A stretch of 10,183 nucleotides of DNA from Candidatus Omnitrophota bacterium (GTDB lineage: Bacteria > Omnitrophota > Gorgyraeia > Gygaellales > Profunditerraquicolaceae), in contig JAPLLM010000115.1 of assembly GCA_026387555.1 (NCBI GenBank), positions 1 to 10,183 of the forward strand. The letters are read 5' to 3'. Both the position numbers and the translations under genes were made by a program. The notes under the pieces are model-generated. The model did not search any database, was not told the origin of the DNA, and was given only the letters and a program-made list of their open reading frames with translations. This document shows, in pieces, positions 1 through 5,681 of the stretch. Positions within the stretch are counted from its first letter, which is position 1; every line of letters begins with the position of its first letter.

Positions 1-486
1 CTCGACCATCCCCACTCTGGAATTTTCTCCGCCGATAGACAAGACCCGGCTCATAATCCCGATGCCGAATTCTTTTAGCAAGATTTTACAGAGAGCCCCG
101 ACTCCTACGGTAGCCGCGGTGCTCCGGGCTGATGCGCGCTCAAGAACTTCACGCACATCGCTTAGGCCGTATTTCAGCAAACCGGATAAATCCGCATGCC
201 CGGGGCGCGGGCACATTCCCTTAGCCATTTTATCAATACGGAAATCCTTATTTTCTATTAATACTGCGAGCGGCGAGCCTAATGTGCGGCTGTTTTTTAA
301 TCCGGATAAAATCTGGGCGCGGTCGCTTTCGATTTTCATCCGGCCGCCGCGGCCGAATCCGGACTGCCTGCGCTTTAATTCCTGATTCACCAGCGCCGTA
401 TCAATCTTTAATCCCGCAGGCATCCCGTCCAGAATAGCGACAATGCCTCTTCCGTGCGATTCACCTGCAGTCAATAATCTTAACAT
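1..486 (-). CDS. aroC: Chorismate synthase, N-terminal part (runs off left edge)
   Basis: Chorismate synthase converts 5-enolpyruvylshikimate-3-phosphate to chorismate, the last step of the shikimate pathway, using reduced FMN in the cytoplasm. The reverse complement of 486 to 1 is open for 162 codons with no stop; the family is usually about 350-390 residues, so roughly 40% is present. Family signatures are unmistakable: GESHG at residues 8-12 with the conserved His11, the RR pair at 39-40, the glycine-rich GRGGRM at 45-50, RPGHAD at 94-99 with the second conserved His97, KYG at 105-107, and ERASARSTA at 116-124. The ERASAR form, with an insertion-free N-terminus, resembles the Bacillus-type enzyme more than the E. 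coli one (from memory). The start is ATG at 486-484, preceded by a strong GGGGAGG 4 nt upstream. It lies 54 bp downstream of the nuclease gene on the same strand and may be cotranscribed. Identification is firm. Confidence 0.96.
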   Translation of the reverse strand, partial: MLRLLTAGESHGRGIVAILDGMPAGLKIDTALVNQELKRRQSGFGRGGRMKIESDRAQILSGLKNSRTLGSPLAVLIENKDFRIDKMAKGMCPRPGHADLSGLLKYGLSDVREVLERASARSTAATVGVGALCKILLKEFGIGIMSRVLSIGGENSRVGMVE

Positions 487-540
487 TCTTCCTCCCCTTC
501 TACCGGCGTTTTGAAAGTTGTGCTCCAGCGTGTACGATTA

Positions 541-1113
541 TTACCTCCACAGGCCGCGTTTATTTTCGCGCGCTTCTTGATATAGCTTACGAAATGTATC
601 GGCGTATTTCACATTAGGTGGGATAGTCAATAATGAGGCGTAACCTTGCTTCACGATTTCGGCATTAACAAAAGTACCATCTTCTTTTAAATATACATAC
701 GCGAGTAGACGATCGTATTTGTCGTACTTTTCAACGTCGAATTCAAGGGAAATGCGCTTACCCTCGACCAAATTCTTAGTGAATTTATAAGCCTCGATCC
801 CCATTTTTTTAATAGCGGATTTATCGGTTTTGCTGCGGTCGGCGTCGCGGTCAAGCTTAGCGGACTCGTGCATTTCAGGGGTATCGATCCCGATCAAACG
901 GACCCTCTCCCCGCTTGCAAGTTTCAGGGTATCTCCGTCGACAACCCGTTCAACCACAATATCGGTATAATCAAAAGTCCTGCCGAAAGGCATGCTCCAT
1001 TTGAATTCTTCGGAAGGTTTGTTTACGTTTTTTAAAGGCTGGGAATGCAGCTGGTTTATGAATAAAAACAAAACGCTCACTATCAACATTGCAAGTACAC
1101 GGTATCTACGCAT
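541..1113 (-). CDS. Exported thermonuclease-family (SNase-like) nuclease
   Basis: A 190-residue protein of the Staphylococcal nuclease (TNase/SNc) family, expected to be a Ca2+-dependent phosphodiesterase acting on DNA or RNA outside the cytoplasm. Residues 1-24 form a signal peptide or membrane anchor: a basic RRYR start followed by a hydrophobic stretch to about residue 20. No lipobox cysteine is present. The OB-fold nuclease domain spans about 50-190. Aligned by eye to S. aureus nuclease, all key residues remain: Asp61 in VDGDT (Asp21), Arg72 in VRLIGIDTPE (Arg35), Asp77 (Asp40), Glu80 (Glu43) and Arg135 in DKYDR (Arg87). The loop after Glu80 is about 13 residues longer than in S. aureus and is rich in Lys and Asp. 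The ATG at 1113 has AAGGAG about 5 nt upstream, placed over the stop of the DUF3786 gene 12 bp away, so the two are probably cotranscribed and coupled. Family and export are well supported; the natural substrate is unknown. Confidence 0.93.
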   Translation of the reverse strand: MRRYRVLAMLIVSVLFLFINQLHSQPLKNVNKPSEEFKWSMPFGRTFDYTDIVVERVVDGDTLKLASGERVRLIGIDTPEMHESAKLDRDADRSKTDKSAIKKMGIEAYKFTKNLVEGKRISLEFDVEKYDKYDRLLAYVYLKEDGTFVNAEIVKQGYASLLTIPPNVKYADTFRKLYQEARENKRGLWR

Positions 1114-1125
1114 CAGCTCTCCTTT

Positions 1126-1629
1126 TTATAATTTTGAGGCGACTAGGCTGCCAAGAACGATTATGTCTTCGGTGCAAAATATCTTGGTGATACTTTTATC
1201 AAAATAAATGTTTGCGTCGGGGCTGAACTCATCATCGCCCTTCCAAAATTTGACTAAGACGGACACGCCTTCAAACGCATCTACAATTCTTGCGTAATCC
1301 TCGTTTTTATTTTTAATACCTCTGCGGATTATCGGCTCAATGCAGCGAATCTTGAACGCATCGTAATACCCTTCTATACCAGAAAATTCGCGGAATGTCA
1401 ACCACTCTCCTGCCAACGGTGGGAGGCCTTTCAAAAAACTTACTAAATAGTGCAGGATGATTATAGCTATGAAATCTTTAGCCGCAATGTTGCATGAAAG
1501 CGAGAGGATTTTTTTGGCTGCGATATCGACGCTGTATTCGTCGTCTAAGAATTTTACTGAAATATTATTGGCGGGGTTTAGTTTTACCAGATCATCCCAA
1601 GATTTATTTACTGCCGCTTCGTAACTCAT
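1126..1629 (-). CDS. DUF3786 domain protein
   Basis: A 167-residue cytoplasmic protein without signal peptide or membrane segments, recognised as DUF3786 from its pattern. It has YEAAVNKSWDDL near the N-terminus, ILHYL at 58-62, GEWLTFREFSG at 74-84 followed by a GYYDAF segment (87-92), and a C-terminal block with FWKGDDEFSPDANIYFD (128-144) and TEDIIVLGSLV (153-163). The function of the family is unknown. In anaerobes the domain is often attached to, or beside, an Fe-S cluster domain. None is fused here, and the few cysteines (46, 96, 152) form no cluster motif. The stretch between the GYYDAF block and FWKGDDEF seems shorter than in family members I recall. The ATG at 1629 is the only reasonable start (no ATG, GTG or TTG in frame in the 58 bp upstream), yet it has no properly spaced Shine-Dalgarno; the nearest GAGG lies about 21 nt away. 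It heads the minus cluster with the nuclease and aroC. Confidence 0.82.
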   Translation of the reverse strand: MSYEAAVNKSWDDLVKLNPANNISVKFLDDEYSVDIAAKKILSLSCNIAAKDFIAIIILHYLVSFLKGLPPLAGEWLTFREFSGIEGYYDAFKIRCIEPIIRRGIKNKNEDYARIVDAFEGVSVLVKFWKGDDEFSPDANIYFDKSITKIFCTEDIIVLGSLVASKL

Positions 1630-1652
1630 TAGATTTATTCTACTATTTTTCC

Positions 1653-1681
1653 TCGATAAATCAACTGTTTTACATTATAAT
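1653..1681 (+). promoter_or_regulatory. Candidate sigma70-type promoter for the helicase
   Basis: A perfect TATAAT -10 box lies at 1676-1681 and a 4/6 match to the -35 consensus (TCGATA) at 1653-1658, with a 17 bp spacer. The expected transcription start, 6-7 nt past the -10 box, falls at about 1688, the A of the helicase ATG, so the transcript would be leaderless. The -10 box sits in the 10 bp perfect palindrome CATTATAATG (1673-1682), so the minus strand also reads TATAAT (1674-1679) toward the DUF3786 gene. On that side the -35 match (TTTATC) is only 3/6. Confidence 0.55.
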
Positions 1682-1687
1682 GACTGT

Positions 1688-3568
1688 ATGATTTACGATA
1701 AATTCCAACAAGAAGCGATTGATCATATCAATGCCGGGCATTCGGTGATCGTCTCCGCACCGACCGGAGCGGGAAAAACTGCGATCGCGGAACATATACT
1801 GAATACCTGTATTCAAAATAAGACCGGTGTAATCTACACAGCGCCCATCAAAGCCCTCTCCAACCAGAAATTCCGCGACTTTCAGGGCCGGTTCGGCGAT
1901 GAAATAGGAATACTTACCGGCGATGTCTCCATAAATCCGCAGGCGACAGTCCTCATTATGACCACGGAGATCTTCCGCAACAAAATACTCGACGAGCCCG
2001 CGTCGCTGGAAAAATATAGCTGGATAATCTTTGACGAAATTCATTATATAGACAACCCCGAGCGCGGGACGGTCTGGGAGGAATCGCTGATATTCTTACC
2101 CAAACATATGAAACTCCTTGGCCTATCCGCGACAATTCCAAATATTAAACAATTCGCCGCATGGATCGAATCAATTCACGACAAACCAGTACAAGTCGTC
2201 ATCGAAGAAAAACGCCCGGTCCCCCTCCATTTCTTCTTTCAGTCGGGTAATGAAGTCGTGGATAAAATCGATGCCTTGAAAAGGATGCGCTTCGGTAAGG
2301 CCAATAAATTAAGTACCCTGATCACTTACCTGCGCCAGAAAGATGGCTTACCGGCGATATATTTTGTCTTCGGCCGCAGGCGCGCCGAAGAACTTGCCCA
2401 GGAGATGTTCCACTTTAATTTCTTAAACAGCGAAGAGCGCCAACAAATAAAGGAGTTATATAATTCTCTGGTGGAGCGTTTTGACCTAAAAAGCGACCGC
2501 ACCACGCAGGACCTCTACATGCTGGTGCAAAACGGAGTCGCTTATCATCATGCGGGAATGCTCCCAACTTTAAAAGAGGTGATCGAACGGCTTTTTACCA
2601 GCCGGCTTTTAAAGGTTATCTTTACGACCGAAACTTTTGCCTTAGGCATAAATATGCCCAGCCGATCGGTGATGTTCGACGATTTAAGGAAATATTACGG
2701 CCGTTACGTGCGCAATTTAAAAACGCGCGATTTTTACCAGATGGCCGGGCGCGCAGGACGCCGCGGGATAGACACAGAAGGATTTGTTTATTGCCGCATA
2801 AATCCGCACCGCATCACTCTCGACGATGCCAAGCGCATCATTTACGGTAAGCCTGAAGAAGTAAAAAGCCAGCTGAATGCTTCCTACGCTACGATTCTAA
2901 ATCTCTACGAAAAATACCAGAATGATCTTTTCAAAATTTATCCGCTCTCTTTACATAGTTTTCAGTCGCGCCAGAACGAAAAAAAGGAAGCGCTGCGCCT
3001 GATCGAGGCCAAATTAAAACTTTTAAAGGAATTAGGATATATCTACGGTAACTCGCTGACGCAAAAAGGGCAATTCGCAAAAAGCGTATACGGCTACGAG
3101 CTGATTTTATCGGAGTTATACGAAGAAAAGGTTTTGGAGCAGCTGGATGAATTCGGCTTAGGGATAATTTCATCGGCAGTAGTCTTTGAGCCGCGTAAAA
3201 ACCAGAGTTTGCCTCTAGGGCTCTCCAAAAATTCCCGCCGCATCAAGACCGCCTGCGAGGAGATCTACGCGCGCATTAAGCGCAAAGAGGAACGCTACCG
3301 TATTTATCCTTTTTCCAAAGCAGCGGCTTTTCATTTAGCCCCGGCGATGGAAGGGTGGCTGCGCGGTACGGCATTCGACAAAATATTGCGTTTTACCGAT
3401 ACGGATGAGGGCGAGGTGGTGCGATACTTCAGAATGGCGGTGCAGGTTTTACGCGAAGTCAACTGCGCTCAAGTCTGCTCTCAAACCCTAAAGGAACGTA
3501 TTCGAGAAACTACCCGGGTAATCAATCGCGATATTGTGGATGCGGAGAAACAATTGCGGGAAAGCTAA
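1688..3568 (+). CDS. Ski2/HelY-type DEIH-box superfamily 2 helicase
   Basis: A 626-residue ATP-dependent RNA (possibly DNA) helicase of the Ski2-like family, which includes Ski2, Mtr4 and bacterial HelY. Motifs in order: FQQEAID at 6-12, Walker A APTGAGKT at 24-31, TAPIKALSNQK (motif Ia, 51-61), LTGD (77-80) and TTEIFRN (92-98), DEIH (Walker B/motif II, 116-119), SATIPN (motif III, 147-152), YHHAGM (286-291), TTETFALGINMPSR (IV-V, 313-326) and QMAGRAGRRG (motif VI, 351-360). Near the C-terminus (about 545-590) WLRGTAFDKILRFT followed by EGEVVRYFRM resembles the DSHCT domain of Mtr4/Ski2 proteins. The beta-barrel/arch insert of the long forms is lacking, so the protein is short for HelY, which is around 900 residues. 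A role in RNA processing or decay is inferred from the family. The ATG has no Shine-Dalgarno and may start a leaderless mRNA. It is the only plus-strand gene here, and its TAA overlaps the stop of the facing gene. Confidence 0.93.
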   Translation: MIYDKFQQEAIDHINAGHSVIVSAPTGAGKTAIAEHILNTCIQNKTGVIYTAPIKALSNQKFRDFQGRFGDEIGILTGDVSINPQATVLIMTTEIFRNKILDEPASLEKYSWIIFDEIHYIDNPERGTVWEESLIFLPKHMKLLGLSATIPNIKQFAAWIESIHDKPVQVVIEEKRPVPLHFFFQSGNEVVDKIDALKRMRFGKANKLSTLITYLRQKDGLPAIYFVFGRRRAEELAQEMFHFNFLNSEERQQIKELYNSLVERFDLKSDRTTQDLYMLVQNGVAYHHAGMLPTLKEVIERLFTSRLLKVIFTTETFALGINMPSRSVMFDDLRKYYGRYVRNLKTRDFYQMAGRAGRRGIDTEGFVYCRINPHRITLDDAKRIIYGKPEEVKSQLNASYATILNLYEKYQNDLFKIYPLSLHSFQSRQNEKKEALRLIEAKLKLLKELGYIYGNSLTQKGQFAKSVYGYELILSELYEEKVLEQLDEFGLGIISSAVVFEPRKNQSLPLGLSKNSRRIKTACEEIYARIKRKEERYRIYPFSKAAAFHLAPAMEGWLRGTAFDKILRFTDTDEGEVVRYFRMAVQVLREVNCAQVCSQTLKERIRETTRVINRDIVDAEKQLRES

Positions 3569-4500
3569 CCTGCCTTAAACTTCAAATAATCCTCGATAAT
3601 CTTCTTGTGGTCAAAAGCAAAATCTAATTTCTTTAGTTCATCTAACTTTACAACCCTTAAACCCGCGGCATCGTCGCCAGCTTTCGGCTTTCCTTTTGCC
3701 TTGGCAATAAAAACCGTGCCGATCGTATGGAATCGCGGGTCGCGGTTTGGATCGGAATAGGTGTGGAATTGTTTTAGATCCGTTAAATCAAGATCCGTCT
3801 CTTCTTTTGCCTCCCGGACCACCGCTTCCTCCAAGCTCTCCCCATAATCCACGAAACCACCGGGCAGCGCCCAGCTAAAAGGAGGATTACTTCTTTTAAT
3901 GATCACTATCCCGCCGTCGATCTCTATTATCGCATCCACCGTCGTGTAAGGCCCATCGCCTAATTTATGCGCAACATATTCCAGATAGCCGATTATACCT
4001 TTATTAAATACATCAAAAGCCTCTTTATCGTAAACGCAGAAGATGATTTCTTTTAAACTGGATTTCTCCTCGCGCAAATGCTTCAAAGTTTCTTGAGCCA
4101 TTATCTTTGCTGAGGCTAGCATCGGAAAACCTCCTGTGCCGCACCCCAATGCAGGAAAAGCAATAGAATTTATTTTAAGTTTCTCCGCCAACTTTAGCGA
4201 GCTCCTAGCGGAATCGCGGATTTTTGTTTCATCGGTCTTAAAATCCATCCCCATAGTCGCGGCGTGAATCACGTATTTTGCAGCCAATTCACCCGCCTTA
4301 GTCGCAACAGCCTCTCCGATTTCAATCGGCCCAAGCTTCACCGCTTCATCCTCGATGGACTTGCCGCCCTTGCGTTTTATAGCACCCGCCACTCCTCCAC
4401 CCATAACTAATTTATTATTGGCGGCATTGACTATGGCGTCCACGCGCAATTCGGTTATATCTCCGATAACTACCTTCATTTCGGTGTTTTTTATTCTCAT
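3565..4500 (-). CDS. Macro domain-NUDIX hydrolase fusion protein
   Basis: One continuous 311-residue frame with two domains. The macro domain covers about residues 7-170, with GDIT at 13-16, DAIVNAANN at 21-29, the glycine-rich GGGVAGAI at 34-41 and FPALGCGTGGFP at 115-126. These form the ADP-ribose-binding pocket of the family, whose members bind or hydrolyse ADP-ribosyl esters, O-acetyl-ADP-ribose or ADP-ribose-1''-phosphate. The NUDIX domain covers about 180-308, with WALPGGF at 210-216 and a NUDIX box from Gly215 through Glu221 to R229-E230-x3-E234. The usual Gly near the end of the box is Asp236. SDPNRDPR (249-256) after the box recalls ADP-ribose pyrophosphatases, so ADP-ribose to AMP plus ribose 5-phosphate is a reasonable guess for this half. 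No signal peptide: cytoplasmic. Its ATG shares one base with the YjbQ stop (TAATG at 4500), with GGGG 4 nt upstream. It is last in the cluster, and its TAG overlaps the helicase stop. Domain calls are firm; the joint function is inferred. Confidence 0.93.
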   Translation of the reverse strand: MRIKNTEMKVVIGDITELRVDAIVNAANNKLVMGGGVAGAIKRKGGKSIEDEAVKLGPIEIGEAVATKAGELAAKYVIHAATMGMDFKTDETKIRDSARSSLKLAEKLKINSIAFPALGCGTGGFPMLASAKIMAQETLKHLREEKSSLKEIIFCVYDKEAFDVFNKGIIGYLEYVAHKLGDGPYTTVDAIIEIDGGIVIIKRSNPPFSWALPGGFVDYGESLEEAVVREAKEETDLDLTDLKQFHTYSDPNRDPRFHTIGTVFIAKAKGKPKAGDDAAGLRVVKLDELKKLDFAFDHKKIIEDYLKFKAG

Positions 4501-4916
4501 TATTCCCCTATTATTTTAACTAACACTCGCTTGCGGCGCTGGCCGTCGAATTCTCCGTAAAAGATCTGCTCCCACGGTCCGAAATCCAGCTTCCCGGCGG
4601 TAATAGCCACCACCACTTCCCTTCCCATAACCGTGCGCTTTAAATGCGCGTCGGCATTATCCTCTCCGGTCAAATTATGTTTATATTTATCTTTCCCATA
4701 CGGCGCCAATTTCTCAAGCCACGCCGCGAAATCCTGATGCAGCCCTCCTTCGTCGTCGTTAATAAAAACGCTGGCGGTTATATGCATCGGATTAACTAAA
4801 CACAATCCCTCCTTTATACCGCTCTTCTTCACTACCTCCTCTACCTCGGAAGTGATATTCAGGAATTCCTGCCGGTTCTTGGTATTAAAAACAAGATATT
4901 GAGTGTAGGCTTTCAT
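4500..4916 (-). CDS. yjbQ: YjbQ/UPF0047 family protein
   Basis: A complete 138-residue member of the UPF0047/YjbQ family, small cytoplasmic proteins often annotated as secondary thiamine-phosphate synthases because of a weak activity reported for the E. coli protein; the true physiological role is not settled. Signatures: NPMHITASVFINDDEGGL at 42-59 with His45, a conserved His80, EDNADAHLK at 85-93 (the conserved acidic/His cluster), an ITAGKLDFGPWEQI segment at 105-118, and FDGQRRKRVLVKIIG at the C-terminus. Length matches the family. The ATG at 4916 shares its A with the TGA of the upstream retropepsin gene (TGATG), and GGAG lies 8 nt upstream inside that gene, so translation is probably coupled. 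Its own stop shares a base with the next ATG. Family assignment is firm, function weak. Confidence 0.92.
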   Translation of the reverse strand: MKAYTQYLVFNTKNRQEFLNITSEVEEVVKKSGIKEGLCLVNPMHITASVFINDDEGGLHQDFAAWLEKLAPYGKDKYKHNLTGEDNADAHLKRTVMGREVVVAITAGKLDFGPWEQIFYGEFDGQRRKRVLVKIIGE

Positions 4917-5599
4917 CAGAGTTTCTCCAGAATAAGCTTATTTTCCTTATGGTCGACCTTAAAATTAAAGTTCTTTAAATATGACATCCCCAAGAGCCCA
5001 TCATATATAAGCGGCACGCCTGATTCTTCCAGCGGTATAACCGCCTCCACATCACGCGCCTCATAATCCTGGACCTTGACACTTTTTAAGAATATATGCT
5101 TAGCCATTATCTCCCTACCGTCGGCAACTGTGATCTTGACATCGGAAGGGCCGCTATCCAGATTTATCCCTAATTTTTCCGCCACACTCTTCTTAAGCAT
5201 CACAGCCGAAGCGCCGGTATCTAAAACCAACGTAGCCCCTACGCTATTGTTTAAAACAGTCTTAATCAATATACCCCTGGAGTCACTCGAAAATTCCACA
5301 TCCCTGGGTTTGCGCTCTTCCTCGAGCCTGCGTTGTTTCATTCTGTCCGCGGATTGTTTTTTATCGCTTTCTATCTTCTGACGGATAGACGCAGACTCAT
5401 CCGGGCTTGACCTGACAATTTTATTTATCTCGGAATTTGAGAATTTAATCAAGCCGCCGGAAACCTCAAGCTCCACCCCGGAATTATCTTCGGCTTTAAT
5501 CAACCCCGTAATGTGCCTGCCGTTATTTAAATAAACCGTGTCGGCATAAACCAGGCTGTAAATAATAGGCAGCAGGCTTAAAAAAAGTAATTTTTTTAT
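4916..5599 (-). CDS. Exported retropepsin-like aspartic protease, probable ATA start
   Basis: A clan AA (retropepsin-like) aspartyl protease predicted to be exported. The first conventional start in frame is TTG at 5503 (195 residues), which has no ribosome site and begins mid-domain. The frame stays open upstream to ATA at 5599, 8 nt after AAGGAG, giving 227 residues that begin with Lys-Lys, a hydrophobic run LLFLSLLPIIYSLV and a YA-D cleavage site near residue 19: a typical signal peptide. I therefore place the start at 5599. Residues about 20-60 (TVYLNNGRHITGLI and onward) look like a small beta domain seen in front of other exported proteins. A charged, probably helical linker follows (about 67-100). 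The protease domain has the catalytic DTGAS at 127-131 and the GLLGMSYL flap-proximal motif at about 201-208. A single DTG copy implies action as a homodimer. First gene of a coupled cluster with YjbQ and macro-NUDIX. The target is unknown; some family members may only bind peptides. Confidence 0.84.
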   Translation of the reverse strand: MKKLLFLSLLPIIYSLVYADTVYLNNGRHITGLIKAEDNSGVELEVSGGLIKFSNSEINKIVRSSPDESASIRQKIESDKKQSADRMKQRRLEEERKPRDVEFSSDSRGILIKTVLNNSVGATLVLDTGASAVMLKKSVAEKLGINLDSGPSDVKITVADGREIMAKHIFLKSVKVQDYEARDVEAVIPLEESGVPLIYDGLLGMSYLKNFNFKVDHKENKLILEKL

Positions 5600-5681
5600 T
5601 TTAACGGCTCCTTTTTTATAGGAGAAAACCTGGTAGGGGTCGCCGGTTTGAAATCCGGGTTACCGAAATGATGGCAAAACC
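5600..5681 (-). promoter_or_regulatory. Structured 82 bp leader/intergenic element of unknown class
   Basis: The stretch between the beta-barrel stop and the retropepsin start has a GC-rich, structure-prone half (5628-5680) followed by the SD hairpin. On the minus strand, possible pairings are GGTA/TACC (5664-5661 with 5635-5632) enclosing CCGG/CCGG (5658-5655 with 5646-5643, 8 nt loop), and alternatively TTGCC with GGCGA (5677-5673 with 5644-5640). These compete, which suits a switch but also suits chance. I see no good promoter in it, so the retropepsin genes may be read through from the beta-barrel promoter. No U-tract follows the stems, so it does not look like an intrinsic terminator. 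I do not recognise an RNA family. Confidence 0.4.
5608..5624 (-). promoter_or_regulatory. Hairpin sequestering the Shine-Dalgarno of the retropepsin gene
   Basis: Reading the minus strand, CTCCT (5624-5620) can pair perfectly with AGGAG (5612-5608) across a 7 nt A/T loop. AGGAG is part of the AAGGAG that stands 8 nt before the ATA start, so folding would hide the ribosome site. It may be the expression platform of a leader switch or a simple thermosensitive hairpin. Five base pairs is modest, so its strength alone is uncertain. Confidence 0.55.

Noticed and set aside
62..385. Plus-strand open frame of 107 codons at the left edge
   Set aside because: It is antisense to a clear aroC reading frame (GESHG, RPGHAD, ERASAR) and has no family-like content.
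487..540. Regulatory element or terminator between the nuclease and aroC
   Set aside because: Only the aroC ribosome site can be supported; no convincing promoter or hairpin with a T-tract is seen in the 54 bp.
1670..2141. Minus-strand open frames inside the helicase gene
   Set aside because: They are antisense to well-conserved helicase motifs and have no recognisable domain.
5638..5664. T-arm-like GGTTTGAAATCC on the plus strand, as in a tRNA 3' end
   Set aside because: The T-loop lacks the conserved C56, no acceptor, D or anticodon arm fits upstream, and no CCA-type end is seen.
5628..5665. Intrinsic terminator after the beta-barrel gene
   Set aside because: The possible stems are short and interrupted, and only a TTTT (not a proper T-tract) follows on the minus strand. 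A leader role fits at least as well.
5632..5680. Plus-strand CCGGGTTACCG next to GGTAGGGG, recalling the 3' end of c-di-GMP-I (GEMM) riboswitches
   Set aside because: The conserved 5' half (GGCAAACC, GACGCAAAGCC) is absent, the orientation is antisense to the genes, and no plus-strand gene lies downstream.
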